DNA of 64,000 nucleotides. Source: Lachnospiraceae bacterium. GTDB lineage: Bacteria; Bacillota; Clostridia; Lachnospirales; Lachnospiraceae. This document shows positions 17,863 through 26,814 of the stretch, piece by piece. Location: contig QOUV01000006.1 of NCBI GenBank assembly GCA_003862155.1, forward strand, positions 62,001 to 126,000, written 5' to 3'. The notes beneath the pieces are model-generated. The model was not told the DNA's origin and searched no databases. It was given only the letters and a program-made list of their open reading frames with translations. How positions within the stretch are numbered: the first letter of the stretch is position 1; every line of letters starts with the position of its first letter. Made by a program: the position numbers and the translations under genes.

Positions 17863-18990
17863 ATGAAACCCATTAGAATTTTTACAGTACTGTTGTCGTC
17901 CGCTATGCTTCTTACTGCAGTTCCCGCTGTAACGGCGAGAGCAGATGAACCAAGCCAGACTTCAGCGTCAGGTGATGTACCGGTTGAACCGCAGGTGGAT
18001 TATTCAAAGATTACCCTTGAAAAGACTTCTTTTACATTTTTGGCTTCGAATTCTTACCTGGGATATGACAGTGTAAATGGGAGTACAGTCTTAAAAGGCG
18101 TTCCTGACGGAGTAAGCTTAGACGACATTGATCTGGATTATTCAAACACAGGAAAGAAGATCAGTGTCTACGATGTTTATATTGAGAACAATAAGCTGTG
18201 TTTTGAGGCTTCTGGTACCGGAACTACGACGGTAAACGTCACGATCGGAACGAAGAAGCTCTCGTTTAAGCTGACAATAATGGGACTGTCATTAAGCAAA
18301 AGATCCTACATGCTTGTCAAAGGTAAGTCGACTACTGTAAAGCTTAAGCTTTCGGGCAGCAAGAGTAAAAAAGGCATAAAGATCACATACAAGAGCCTCA
18401 GCCCGAAGATCGCCTCGGTTTCAAAGACCGGAAAAGTAAAAGCCAAAAAAACAGGTACCGCAGTTATTAAAGTTACAGCGAAGTACGGGAAGACTACCTG
18501 CAGATACGGCACTGCTGTAAATGTCACCACACCGTTAAGATACGCAGTCTACAAGTGGGATAGAAATTACTCCAACAAGAACAGATACAGCCAGAAGAAC
18601 AGAATGAAGAAGGGCTATTATGACTGCTCTTCACTGGTCTGGAGAGCCTACAGGAGCAGGGGAATCCGGATGCTATACAAGAAATATGCGCCGACGGCCG
18701 CTGGCCTCGCCGAATACCTTGTAAAAAAGCACAAGAAAGTCGCAAGCGCTTCGTACAAGAACTTTCAGGCGAGAAAATTTCAGGTAGGAGACCTTCTGTT
18801 TGAGACAGGAGCAAATAATCGCAGATATAAAGGCATATACCATGTCGAGATGTTTGCTGGATACACCTTCGACTCCTTCAATTCGAAGGGAAAGCCGGTT
18901 TTAGGTTTGAACTTCGCCAATAAGGCGACAGGAGGAGACGACAACGCCTACTATGGAGTAAGCCAGAAAAACTTCCTCTGCCGTCCGTAA
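17863..18990 (+). CDS. secreted Big2-domain protein with NlpC/P60-like hydrolase domain
   Basis: A cleavable signal peptide (hydrophobic 7-24, TARA cleavage near 27) leads a 375-residue exported protein. Residues about 140-222 form a bacterial Ig-like (Big2) domain with the typical KVKAKKTGTAVIKVTA ending. Residues 240-375 look like a papain-like cell-wall peptidase: Cys255 in YDCSSLVWRAY and His327 in YHVEMFAGY. It is probably a murein or surface endopeptidase. It starts 19 bp after the chemoreceptor with AAGGAAGATC upstream, so it may share that transcript. The region 50-140 is unassigned. Confidence 0.8.
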   Translation: MKPIRIFTVLLSSAMLLTAVPAVTARADEPSQTSASGDVPVEPQVDYSKITLEKTSFTFLASNSYLGYDSVNGSTVLKGVPDGVSLDDIDLDYSNTGKKISVYDVYIENNKLCFEASGTGTTTVNVTIGTKKLSFKLTIMGLSLSKRSYMLVKGKSTTVKLKLSGSKSKKGIKITYKSLSPKIASVSKTGKVKAKKTGTAVIKVTAKYGKTTCRYGTAVNVTTPLRYAVYKWDRNYSNKNRYSQKNRMKKGYYDCSSLVWRAYRSRGIRMLYKKYAPTAAGLAEYLVKKHKKVASASYKNFQARKFQVGDLLFETGANNRRYKGIYHVEMFAGYTFDSFNSKGKPVLGLNFANKATGGDDNAYYGVSQKNFLCRP

Positions 18991-18997
18991 ATTCAGA

Positions 18998-19798
18998 TCA
19001 GATTTCAGTTAATACTGAAAGCACCTGCTTTCCGTGCCGCCTGTCCGGCGCGGGGAGCAGGTGTTTTTCGTACAGTTCTTTTATCTTAAGCTTAAATTCG
19101 TCGAGCTCACCTGCGGATTTTCTGTAGCGCAGAAACTGCCTGAGTTGCAGTCTCATGGACTCAGAAGAGCAGAGATCAGAACAGAGTGCATCGAAGAAAG
19201 AATCTGAATTCGATGATCTTTCACAGGATTTTTCTGAATCTGACTCCGATATTTTTTTAATGTATGAGGTGACATCAGCTGCTGCTTTGGAAAGCAGCTC
19301 CTTAGTCTTTGAAAAATCCGGATTTCCGCTGTCGGTTACTGTCTTTATTATTGTAATCCTGTCAGGAGTCACTGCCTTCTGAAGTGCAGAAAAAATGCCG
19401 GAGGCTTCCATGTCAAAAACAGCCCGAGAGTCTCTTACATTTTCAACCGGGGTGTCCGAAGTAATAAGACAGACGTGAGGAAAGACTTTCTCCGCTATAT
19501 CAGGGAAATATTCTCTGCCGCTTGATAAGTCTCTTATCTGAGCTGCAAAGACACTCCGCCCTGTGAGGACAGATGGGCCGGCGGCAGAACCGTAGTTAAT
19601 GTAATGTGAATCAGTCCCGAATCTTCCCAGACAGAAACCGGCGGCGGAAGCGGCATTTAGCTTTCCGATGCCTGTTATTATGAGCCTTATCTCAGAGGAC
19701 TCGTAGATTTTAAAAGGGCTTTCGCAGGAAGCTTTAAGCCCGAGATTTTTTATCAGTGGTGCGGCCTCCTGCTGAAGTGCCAGAAAAATCGTTGTCAT
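18998..19798 (-). CDS. nucleoside phosphorylase / MTA-SAH nucleosidase-like protein
   Basis: Residues 1-185 of this 266-residue protein follow the purine nucleoside phosphorylase fold. ITGIGKLNAASA, VFDMEASGIF (the ribose-binding Met-Glu pair) and TVTDSG (the general-acid Asp) are all present. The last 80 residues are charged, helical and outside the family. It overlaps the upstream dehydrogenase gene by 4 bp and has no Shine-Dalgarno site, so translation is coupled. It differs from the standard MtnN at 46686, so its substrate may differ. Confidence 0.7.
   Translation of the reverse strand: MTTIFLALQQEAAPLIKNLGLKASCESPFKIYESSEIRLIITGIGKLNAASAAGFCLGRFGTDSHYINYGSAAGPSVLTGRSVFAAQIRDLSSGREYFPDIAEKVFPHVCLITSDTPVENVRDSRAVFDMEASGIFSALQKAVTPDRITIIKTVTDSGNPDFSKTKELLSKAAADVTSYIKKISESDSEKSCERSSNSDSFFDALCSDLCSSESMRLQLRQFLRYRKSAGELDEFKLKIKELYEKHLLPAPDRRHGKQVLSVLTEI
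19022..19068 (+). terminator. terminator for the NlpC-like gene inside the convergent coding region
   Basis: CACCTGCT (19022-19029) pairs with AGCAGGTG (19056-19063), with an inner GCCG/CGGC stem and five T after it. It lies within the last 70 bp of the minus-strand nucleosidase-like gene, so it serves both as coding sequence and as terminator. Confidence 0.8.
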
Positions 19799-20742
19799 AG
19801 TTTACTTACTTCGCTCTTTACCTGTTCGTAGATCATATCCATAAGCCTCTGTCTCGACTCGGTGGCGGCCCAGGCGATGTGAGGCGTGATAAGAATTCTG
19901 TCCTTGTGCTTCATTTTAAGGAACGGGCTGTCAGGCGACATTGGCTCAATCGAAAGAGTATCGAGAGCAGCGCCGCCGATCTCTCCACTGTCTAAGGCGT
20001 CAGCTAAGTCCTGCTCGACTACGATAGGGCCACGTGCCACATTTACAAGCAGGGAATCTTTTTTCATCAGGGCGAAGGCGCTTTTGTCGAAGAGCCCTTC
20101 GGTGTGCTTGTTTAATGGAGAGTGAATCGAAATGATATCGGATGTCGCGAGAAATTCATCCCAGTCGAGGCGCGGGTATTTTTCAGGGCGGTCTATGCCG
20201 GAGGTAGAATAGTAGACGACTTTGCAGCCGAGTTCAGCGGCAATTCCGGCTGTCCTGCGTCCAATGGCGCCGAGGCCGGCGATGCCCCACTGCCTGCTTT
20301 TTAGTTCATGGAATGTCTTTGCGAAATGTGTGAAGAGCACGTCGTCTGCGTATCTGCCGGACTTTGTGTATTCGTCGTAGTAAGGCAGGTGCTCATACAT
20401 ATAGAGGGCGATAGCTATCGTATGCTGGGCGACAGAGTCGGTAGAATAGCCGGCCACATTGTGCCAGTGGATGCCGCGGCTCTCGAGGTAGGGGATGTCG
20501 AGATTATTGGTGCCGGTAGCAGTGACGCAGACTACCTTCAGATGTTTTGCAGCTCCGATGGTCTGCTCATTTACGAGAGTCTTGTTTACGATAAGAATAT
20601 CGGCGTCGGCTGAGCGCTCGGCAGCCTGCTTCGGATCACTTGTATCTGTAAAGTCGTAATATGTAACATTTCCAAGTCCCTCAAACGGGCTGAAGTCCAG
20701 ATCATCGCCGAGAGATTTTCTGTCTAAAAATACTATATTCAT
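19795..20742 (-). CDS. D-2-hydroxyacid dehydrogenase (NAD-dependent)
   Basis: The 315-residue product is a D-isomer 2-hydroxyacid dehydrogenase, reducing 2-oxoacids such as hydroxypyruvate or branched oxoacids. GLGAIGRRTAGIA is the NAD-binding motif. The catalytic Arg (NVARGPIVVE), Glu (TLSIEPMSP) and His (TPHIAWAA) are all present. The ATG at 20742 is preferred because AAAGGAG lies 7 bp upstream; 15 more residues could be read from an earlier ATG without a ribosome site. The substrate cannot be told from sequence. Confidence 0.87.
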   Translation of the reverse strand: MNIVFLDRKSLGDDLDFSPFEGLGNVTYYDFTDTSDPKQAAERSADADILIVNKTLVNEQTIGAAKHLKVVCVTATGTNNLDIPYLESRGIHWHNVAGYSTDSVAQHTIAIALYMYEHLPYYDEYTKSGRYADDVLFTHFAKTFHELKSRQWGIAGLGAIGRRTAGIAAELGCKVVYYSTSGIDRPEKYPRLDWDEFLATSDIISIHSPLNKHTEGLFDKSAFALMKKDSLLVNVARGPIVVEQDLADALDSGEIGGAALDTLSIEPMSPDSPFLKMKHKDRILITPHIAWAATESRQRLMDMIYEQVKSEVSKL

Positions 20743-20821
20743 GGATGCTCCTTTCGTCGTGTCCTTCTTTTCTAAATAGTTTATCACAAAAGAGGAGCTT
20801 AAAAAAGGTAGTATAAGCGGC

Positions 20822-20856
20822 TTGACAAAATGGATGAAATGTTTTATATTACATTT
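20822..20856 (+). promoter_or_regulatory. promoter with dyad operator of the Rrf2 gene
   Basis: TTGACA (20822-20827), a 17-bp spacer and TATATT (20845-20850) form a near-consensus promoter. AAATGT (20837-20842) and ACATTT (20851-20856) form an inverted repeat with 8 bp between that frames the -10 box, a good place for autorepression by the encoded Rrf2 protein. Confidence 0.8.
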
Positions 20857-20872
20857 TTAAGGAGAAGATAAT

Positions 20873-21319
20873 ATGCAGATTTCAACAAAATTTACTATAG
20901 CAATCCATATACTGGCAGCTGCCGACTACTTCGGCGCTACGCAGAAAGTCACGAGCGACCTGCTCTCATCGAGCATCGGCAGCAACCCCGTCATCATCAG
21001 AAATATTATGTCGGATCTCTCGGCAGCAGGCATTATCGAGACGAAGCGCGGCCCGGGTGGAATCGTGATAAAGAGGCCTCTCGATCAGATCAGCTTCTAC
21101 GACGTCTACGAGGCGGTCGAGAAGAACAAGGACCATCTCTTCAACTTTCACGAAAATCCGAACCCGGAGTGCCCTGTCGGGAGAAACATCCACACGGCGC
21201 TCGACGGAAAGCTCGCGGAAGCACAGCAGGATTTCGAGAACGATCTGAAGAAGTACAGGGTTTCGGATGTAGTAAGTGATATTAAAAGCGAGATAGAGAG
21301 GCAGGAGAGCGCTTCGTAA
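20873..21319 (+). CDS. Rrf2 family transcriptional regulator
   Basis: The 148-residue protein has the Rrf2 winged-helix start (QISTKFTIAIHILA) and the wing KRGPGGIVIKRP. It has a single cysteine, in PECPVGRNI, not the three-cysteine cluster of IscR/NsrR, so it should not bind an iron-sulfur cluster. This resembles YwnA-type members. The ATG follows AAGGAGA by 7 bp, and an operator-like dyad overlaps the promoter. Targets other than itself are unknown. Confidence 0.88.
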   Translation: MQISTKFTIAIHILAAADYFGATQKVTSDLLSSSIGSNPVIIRNIMSDLSAAGIIETKRGPGGIVIKRPLDQISFYDVYEAVEKNKDHLFNFHENPNPECPVGRNIHTALDGKLAEAQQDFENDLKKYRVSDVVSDIKSEIERQESAS

Positions 21320-21323
21320 TTTT

Positions 21324-21890
21324 TTATCTGACCATTTTTTCAAGAAAGTACCTGTGGATTGAAGTCTCTCCTGAAATCTCAGGATGAAATGAGATAGCGA
21401 GCTCGTTATTGTACTCTGCTCCGACTATTTTTCCATCGACACAGGCTTTTATCTCTACGCCATCGCCGACTGAGGTGATGTACGGCGCGCGGATAAAAGT
21501 CATTGGAACCTCTCCTATACCTTTGAATTCAGAAACCGTGTTGAAGCTTCCGAGCTGGCGGCCGTAGGCGTTTCGCTTAACGTCGATTGGAACAGTAGCG
21601 AGGTAATCGGACGATTTTCCGTCGATCTTTTCGGCGAGGAGGATCTCGCCGGCACAGGTGCCAAAGACCGGGAGGCCGTTATTTAACATCTCTCTTAAAG
21701 GAGACATGATCCCTAAGTCTTTTAAGAGCTTTCCACAGGTCGTGCTCTCGCCGCCTGGGAGAACGAGCGCATCTATTCCGTCTAAATCCCTAAGCTGTCT
21801 GATTTCGACCGTATCTGCGCCGAGGGAGGAGAGCATTTTTTCATGTTCTATGAAGGCACCCTGAAGCGCGAGGACTCCGACTCTTTTCAT
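21324..21890 (-). CDS. pdxT: pyridoxal 5'-phosphate synthase glutaminase subunit
   Basis: PdxT hydrolyses glutamine and feeds ammonia to PdxS. The 188-residue class I glutamine amidotransferase shows VLPGGESTT, the nucleophile Cys79 in FGTCAGEI and the His/Glu pair near 169/171 in SFHPEISGE. It overlaps pdxS by 4 bp, as expected for a 1:1 complex, and has a GGAGGAGAG ribosome site. The Rrf2 gene converges from the other side only 4 bp away, with no terminator visible between them. Confidence 0.97.
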   Translation of the reverse strand: MKRVGVLALQGAFIEHEKMLSSLGADTVEIRQLRDLDGIDALVLPGGESTTCGKLLKDLGIMSPLREMLNNGLPVFGTCAGEILLAEKIDGKSSDYLATVPIDVKRNAYGRQLGSFNTVSEFKGIGEVPMTFIRAPYITSVGDGVEIKACVDGKIVGAEYNNELAISFHPEISGETSIHRYFLEKMVR

Positions 21891-22771
21891 TTGCCTCTCT
21901 CCTCCATTATAGTCTTAATCTCTTCGGCGTTTATTCCTACCATGGCTTCACCGAGATTTTCGGAGAGCTTTGCGAGCATCTCCTTATCTTTGTAATTTGT
22001 GACAGCTTTTACGATCGCGTCTGCTCTTTTGGCAGGATTTCCGGATTTAAAGATTCCGGAACCTACGAAAACACCCTCGGCTCCGAGTTCCATCATAAGG
22101 GCAGCATCCGCGGGCGTAGCAACGCCGCCGGCAGCGAAGTTTACGACCGGAAGCTTTCCATTGTCGTGAACAGACTTCACAAGGTCGTATGGAACCTGAA
22201 GCTCTTTGGCGGCTTCGAAGAGCTCGTCGTCGCGGAGGGCTGTAAGCTCGTGAATCTGCCTGTTTATTTTTCTCATGTGGCGGACAGCCTGTACCACATC
22301 GCCGGTCCCGGGCTCACCTTTAGTGCGGATCATTGCGGCACCCTCGGCAATACGGCGGAGTGCCTCTCCTAAGTCCCTGGCTCCGCAGACGAACGGAACT
22401 TTGAATCTGGTCTTATCGATATGGTAGACGTCGTCGGCAGGGGAGAGAACCTCGGATTCATCGATGTAGTCAATATTTATCGCCTGAAGTATCTCGGCTT
22501 CGGCGATATGCCCGATGCGGCACTTTGCCATAACAGGGATCGAAACTGCATTCTGAATGCTCTTTATCATTGCCGGGTCGCTCATCCTCGCAACTCCGCC
22601 GGCCGCTCTGATATCCGCCGGGATCCTCTCAAGTGCCATGACAGCGCAGGCGCCAGCGCTCTCGGCAATCTTTGCCTGTTCAGGCGTCGTTACATCCATA
22701 ATGACGCCGCCCTTTAACATCTGGGCGAGTCCTCTGTTTAACTGTACTCTGTCTTTTGATTCTTCAGCCAT
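21887..22771 (-). CDS. pdxS: pyridoxal 5'-phosphate synthase lyase subunit
   Basis: PdxS builds pyridoxal phosphate directly from ribose 5-phosphate, glyceraldehyde 3-phosphate and ammonia. The 294-residue beta/alpha barrel has Asp26 (GVIMDVTT), the substrate Lys83 (VMAKCRIGH) and the phosphate-binding [14 protein letters not shown] near the end. GGAGGAAAAG precedes the ATG. The coenzyme supports the many PLP enzymes in this window (HisC, CysK, MetY, glycogen phosphorylase, aminotransferase). Confidence 0.98.
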   Translation of the reverse strand: MAEESKDRVQLNRGLAQMLKGGVIMDVTTPEQAKIAESAGACAVMALERIPADIRAAGGVARMSDPAMIKSIQNAVSIPVMAKCRIGHIAEAEILQAINIDYIDESEVLSPADDVYHIDKTRFKVPFVCGARDLGEALRRIAEGAAMIRTKGEPGTGDVVQAVRHMRKINRQIHELTALRDDELFEAAKELQVPYDLVKSVHDNGKLPVVNFAAGGVATPADAALMMELGAEGVFVGSGIFKSGNPAKRADAIVKAVTNYKDKEMLAKLSENLGEAMVGINAEEIKTIMEERGK

Positions 22772-22896
22772 CTTTTCTCTTTTCCTCCTGTAAAACTGGT
22801 TATTAAAATTTTCTTTTTCCGTTGCAAAGAGTTATATCAGATTGCTGAGGATAAGAAAATATCCAGATTTAGAAAAAATATTATGACCAGTTGAAT

Positions 22897-22925
22897 TTGA
22901 CGATTGCCCTCACTGGGACTATAAT
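22897..22925 (+). promoter_or_regulatory. promoter of the gamma-carbonic anhydrase gene
   Basis: TTGACG (22897-22902), 17 bp and TATAAT (22920-22925) lie 24 bp before the ATG. Confidence 0.82.
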
Positions 22926-22948
22926 CTAATAAAAAATGGAGGAAATTT

Positions 22949-23452
22949 ATGGAAATAGATAAGTCAGTTTATGTGGCACCTGGAGCATACATCAGTGATG
23001 TCGTGACACTTAAGGAAAATGTCTCTGTGTTTCCGAACGCAGTCGTCCGCGGCGACGAGGGCAGTATTTTCGTGGATTCTGATACGAACATTCAGGACTG
23101 CGCGGTGCTGCACTGTGGGAACGGTTTTACGGTACATGTCGGAAAGGGTGTGACTATAGGGCACTCTGCTATTGTACACGGCTCTGCAGTGGGAGATAAT
23201 TCCCTTATAGGGATGGGCGCCATCCTTTTAAACGGCGCAAAAGTCGGAAGCGACTGCATCGTCGGAGCCGGCTCCCTTGTGACTGGAAAAATGGTGATAC
23301 CAGACGGTTACATGGCTTTCGGCAATCCATGCAGGCTGATCAGAAAAATGACACCTGAAGAGATAGAGAGCAATAGAAAGAATGCTGCCATCTATGTGAA
23401 GCTTGCAAAGTCAAAGACTGATAACAGGATCGAAGAATTTATCAGTAGATAG
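22949..23452 (+). CDS. gamma-carbonic anhydrase family protein
   Basis: The 167-residue left-handed beta-helix protein belongs to the gamma-class carbonic anhydrase family. Three probable zinc ligands, His55, His72 and His77, are in the expected HCG..GHSAIVHG arrangement, and the hexapeptide repeats run from about 12 to 130. Catalytic activity is plausible, but many such bacterial proteins are uncharacterised. It has its own promoter and GGAGGA site and ends at a strong terminator. Confidence 0.88.
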   Translation: MEIDKSVYVAPGAYISDVVTLKENVSVFPNAVVRGDEGSIFVDSDTNIQDCAVLHCGNGFTVHVGKGVTIGHSAIVHGSAVGDNSLIGMGAILLNGAKVGSDCIVGAGSLVTGKMVIPDGYMAFGNPCRLIRKMTPEEIESNRKNAAIYVKLAKSKTDNRIEEFISR

Positions 23453-23477
23453 TCTTTTCATTTATATTTTCAAGTTA

Positions 23478-23519
23478 AACACACAGGCCCCGCTTTGCAG
23501 CGGGGCCTGTGTGTTTTTA
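23478..23519. terminator. strong bidirectional terminator
   Basis: A perfect 17-bp stem (23478-23494 with 23499-23515) closes on a TTGC loop and is followed by T residues; the A-rich 5' side serves the opposite strand. It separates the convergent carbonic anhydrase and serine acetyltransferase genes. Confidence 0.95.
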
Positions 23520-24509
23520 TATGACGTAGAACCAGGCATCGGACTGGGTCAGATCATTTTTTTCAATGATGCTTCCGTCCTTGCCTTTCATAACGAGTTC
23601 CTGATTTTTGATCGTGACTCTTGTACCGGCCGGAATCGACTTGGTGATGAAGGCGTTGGAGCCGATTACTGAACCTTCCCCGATAACGGTCTCGCCGCCC
23701 AGGATCGAGGCGCCGGAGTAGATCGTGACGTTGTCCTTTATCGTCGGGTGGCGCTTTATGCCGTGCAGAGCCTGGCCAGCGGCGGTAGAGAGGGCGCCTA
23801 ACGTGACGCCCTGATAAACCTTGACATGGTCTCCAATGATCGTTGTGGAGCCGACCACGACGCCTGTACCATGGTCCATGCAGAAATACCTGCCAATCTG
23901 GGCGCCGGGATGAATATCAATACCTGTTACAGAGTGAGCATACTCTGTCATCATTCTTGGAATCAGCGGCACGTTTAAAAGGAAGAGTACATGTGCGAGG
24001 CGGTTAATCGTCGTGGCCTTGATGCCGGGATAGGAGAGGATGATGTCGTCGAGACTTGAAGCGGCCGGATCGCCATCGAAGGTGGCCATAAGGTCGGACT
24101 CGACATAGTCTCTGATCTCCGGGAGCCTGTTTAAAAATGTAAGCGCCAGGCAGTATGCCTGATCCTTGAACTTCGCGCTCTCTTCAGGAGACAGAGCAGC
24201 ATCTTTGCCGGAGTCTCCGCGCTTCGTGATCTCTTCATAGCAGAGCACGATCTCAATCTGCTGACTCAGGTTGTAGAGAACATCTTCGATAAGAACCGTA
24301 AGGTTTCCACTCAGGTTGTAGCTCTTGTAGAACTTCTCCCTGTAGTATCCCGGGAAAACGAGGCGAAGAAGCTTGTTCGTGATCAGAACGACTTTCTCTC
24401 TGTCGGGCTGATTGAAGACTGCCATTTTATCAATGTCGCGGCCCTTGCCGTAATCGGATAACAGCTTCTGTACAAGCTGGTTTACTTCTTCATTTTCTAA
24501 TGCGCCCAT
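23517..24509 (-). CDS. cysE: serine O-acetyltransferase
   Basis: CysE makes O-acetylserine from serine and acetyl-CoA, the substrate of the CysK encoded at 61029. The 330-residue protein has a long helical amino half and a carboxy-terminal hexapeptide beta-helix with the DMHGTGVVVG and KRHPTIKDNVTIYSGASILGG-type catalytic face (HGIKRHPTI, GGETVIGEGSVIGSNAF). It is longer than enterobacterial CysE (about 270) and matches the extended clostridial form. AGAAAGG lies 9 bp before the ATG, and a TTGACA occurs upstream at 24559-24554. Confidence 0.88.
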   Translation of the reverse strand: MGALENEEVNQLVQKLLSDYGKGRDIDKMAVFNQPDREKVVLITNKLLRLVFPGYYREKFYKSYNLSGNLTVLIEDVLYNLSQQIEIVLCYEEITKRGDSGKDAALSPEESAKFKDQAYCLALTFLNRLPEIRDYVESDLMATFDGDPAASSLDDIILSYPGIKATTINRLAHVLFLLNVPLIPRMMTEYAHSVTGIDIHPGAQIGRYFCMDHGTGVVVGSTTIIGDHVKVYQGVTLGALSTAAGQALHGIKRHPTIKDNVTIYSGASILGGETVIGEGSVIGSNAFITKSIPAGTRVTIKNQELVMKGKDGSIIEKNDLTQSDAWFYVI

Positions 24510-24579
24510 AACGTATACCTTTCTTCCTAAAAGAATGTTTAATGATAATTATATGTCAAGGCGGAAAAATTTACAATGC

Positions 24580-25422
24580 TTAGGCGGGCTGTCTGAGATT
24601 TTTTGAAGCTTTTCTGACAGCGTAGGTCGGAGTGACGTGGACGAGAGCGCCGGAAACAGCTGATACTATAACAGCGGCAAGCACTGCTTCGATGACTCCG
24701 TTGAAACCGATGATTCCGATGATGACTCCGAGAAGGGCGTTCTGTGCCACATTTGTAGCCTTTGCATAAGCTTCTGCGTAGAGAATATAGATCGAAGGCA
24801 TTACAAGGAGAGTGTTTGTGAGCGCACCGGTAAGTCCGGCGTAAGCGTATCCGATGACTCCGGAGTCATTTCTGACAGAGATGATCATAAGTGCTGCAAA
24901 GATAGCTGCGGAGATAACGACAGCGAGTACGACTGAACCGCTCTTCATCTGCCTTCCAAGGAGCTGTGAAAGACCTGCGAATGCGATCAGGCTGATAATG
25001 GCGTCGAGTACGGCTATCTTTACCTTCGAGCCGTTTCCGGAAGAGAGCTTCTTGATAAGTACGAAAATGTAGTAAGGGAAAACGCCTACGAGAATTCTTG
25101 GAACAAAGCAGATAAATGCGCTCTTGAAGACTCCGCTGATTCCGAACTGTGAAGCTGCAAGGACAGGTGAAAATACGAAGGCGCTGACTGTAGACGGTGT
25201 CACGGTGCTTTTGATAAAGCTCGTAAGACCGAATACAAATCCAAGGAAGGCGCCTGTTCCAGGTCCAAGGAAAATAGCTCCAATGATTACCGGGATGTGA
25301 ATTATCGTCGCGTTGATGACTCCAAGCGGGATGTATCCCAGTGGACTGAATGCCATCAGGACGATAATGGCTGTGAAAAGTGCTGTAAGCACAAGGTTTA
25401 AAGTTTTCTTTTTCGTGTTCAT
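24580..25422 (-). CDS. ECF transporter S component (PanT-like)
   Basis: The 280-residue, very hydrophobic protein has about seven membrane segments and the substrate-binding S-component layout of energy-coupling-factor importers. ALFTAIIVLMAFSPLGYIPLG and GPGTGAFLGFVFGLTSF-like patterns (read as SPLGYIPLG and GPGTGAFLGFVFG) are close to pantothenate-type S components. No ECF ATPase or T component is adjacent, so it would use a shared module. The ATG at 25422 has GGAG 9 bp upstream; an alternative ATG at 25437 has no ribosome site. The substrate is not certain. Confidence 0.78.
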   Translation of the reverse strand: MNTKKKTLNLVLTALFTAIIVLMAFSPLGYIPLGVINATIIHIPVIIGAIFLGPGTGAFLGFVFGLTSFIKSTVTPSTVSAFVFSPVLAASQFGISGVFKSAFICFVPRILVGVFPYYIFVLIKKLSSGNGSKVKIAVLDAIISLIAFAGLSQLLGRQMKSGSVVLAVVISAAIFAALMIISVRNDSGVIGYAYAGLTGALTNTLLVMPSIYILYAEAYAKATNVAQNALLGVIIGIIGFNGVIEAVLAAVIVSAVSGALVHVTPTYAVRKASKNLRQPA

Positions 25423-25835
25423 TTGAGTGATCTCCATTTCTTTGAAAGATTAAAGTGTCTGATGGAGAAACTCCTGCATCTTCCGCGCCCGGAACCGAAA
25501 AAAATGATACCGCCATTCTGGGCAGTATCCTTGTATAGTCATAAAAATCTGCGTATTGCACGATCATTGCCTTCATCCCATCACCTCCGATATATGCTGG
25601 CTGCTCTTATGAGTCAGCCGCAAAAAAGTGATTCCGAATGCGGGATCAATGCGGGTACAGTTTCTTTCGAATACCATCCGCAAATTACGTTACTCTTCTT
25701 TGAAGTCTTTGTAAAGTTTTTTTTCGGGAGCGGAGGCAATAATTTAGTTGCAATTGCAGCCTAAAACAACTAAAATTACATCTAAATAAGCAGATTTTTT
25801 AATCCATACAGCCCCTTTCACGAGAGGAGGAATAT
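25423..25835. promoter_or_regulatory. divergent control region between the ECF and HD-hydrolase genes
   Basis: For the plus-strand gene, TTGCAA (25748-25753), 17 bp and TAAAAT (25771-25776) form a plausible promoter. On the minus strand the ECF leader contains a perfect GGAGGTGAT ribosome site just before an ATG at 25576. That ATG opens a frame running out of phase into the ECF gene. A weak TTTACA lies near 25710 on the minus strand. No known riboswitch class was recognised. Confidence 0.45.
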
Positions 25836-26741
25836 ATGCAGCAGATTATTGAAAAAAATGATACCTGCAGTTATCAGCTGCTCGACCATCGCATCGTAAC
25901 TGATGAGACAGGCGACTACTATTGCAGGGCGGCCGATACGGTGCTCTGGGATGGGATATCGTTCTGCAAGGACTGCCCTCTGTGCAAAGGGGAGATTCCG
26001 TTTAATCAGTGTCGGTATTTTGGCCTTGCGATCCCGAAGGACAGATGGGACGATATTATCCTGACTCCGGAGACCGAGAAGACCAGGGTCGATTCTCTGA
26101 AAGGAGCCGGGCTTGCGGCCGAGTTTCCTGAGTTTGTGGAGCCGGATGATACTGAAGACAGGCTCCGGATCGAGAAGGCGATAAGGTTCGCTGCAGAGTG
26201 GCACAAGGGAGCTGTCAGGAAGGGAAATAATATCCCGTATATCGTGCATCCGATGGAGACTATGGGCATTGTCTCAAAAATGACAGACGACGCCGACACC
26301 ATCTGTGCGGCAGCACTCCACGATGTCATAGAGGATACGGAATGTACACCTGAGATCTTAAGAGAGAACTTTGGCGAGCATATAACTGAGCTGGTCTGCA
26401 CGGAATCCGAGAACAAGAGAAAAGGACAGCCGAAGGATCAGACCTGGCACATCAGAAAAGTGGAGAATTTAAAACGGATAGAGGGCGCTCCTGTGGAGTC
26501 GAAGATGATAATGCTTGCCGACAAGGTCAGCAACATGCGCTCATCTGTCCGTGACTTCCGCGAGGGCGGAGGAGATATCTGGGCGAAGTTTAACATGAAA
26601 GACGTTAAGCAGCAGGCATGGTACTACAAGAGCGTCGCCTATGTTTTAAAGGACCTTTCGTATCTCAGGGCTTATCAGGAGTATATAGGTATGCTCGAGG
26701 AGGTTTTCCGCGGAGTCGACACTCCGCCTCTTGTAGAATAA
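25836..26741 (+). CDS. HD-domain protein (SpoT/MESH1-like hydrolase)
   Basis: The 301-residue protein has a cysteine-rich amino part (Cys44, 47, 50, 59: CKDCPLCK..C, possible zinc site). An HD phosphohydrolase domain like the ppGpp hydrolase of SpoT and small alarmone hydrolases follows. His123, His138 (PYIVHPMET), His162-Asp163 (LHDVIEDT) and a later Asp in LADKVSNM match the metal site. No synthetase domain is present. Degradation of (p)ppGpp or a related nucleotide is inferred. GAGGAGG precedes the ATG. Confidence 0.78.
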   Translation: MQQIIEKNDTCSYQLLDHRIVTDETGDYYCRAADTVLWDGISFCKDCPLCKGEIPFNQCRYFGLAIPKDRWDDIILTPETEKTRVDSLKGAGLAAEFPEFVEPDDTEDRLRIEKAIRFAAEWHKGAVRKGNNIPYIVHPMETMGIVSKMTDDADTICAAALHDVIEDTECTPEILRENFGEHITELVCTESENKRKGQPKDQTWHIRKVENLKRIEGAPVESKMIMLADKVSNMRSSVRDFREGGGDIWAKFNMKDVKQQAWYYKSVAYVLKDLSYLRAYQEYIGMLEEVFRGVDTPPLVE

Positions 26742-26748
26742 AAATTGC

Positions 26749-26777
26749 TTGAAAAAATGCGGCAGATATCTTATACT
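26749..26777 (+). promoter_or_regulatory. promoter of the 102-residue orphan gene
   Basis: TTGAAA (26749-26754), 17 bp and TATACT (26772-26777) lie 37 bp before the ATG at 26815. Confidence 0.78.
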
Positions 26778-26814
26778 TGTGGCGTTAGAGAGTATTTTTT
26801 GAGGACAGGAATAT

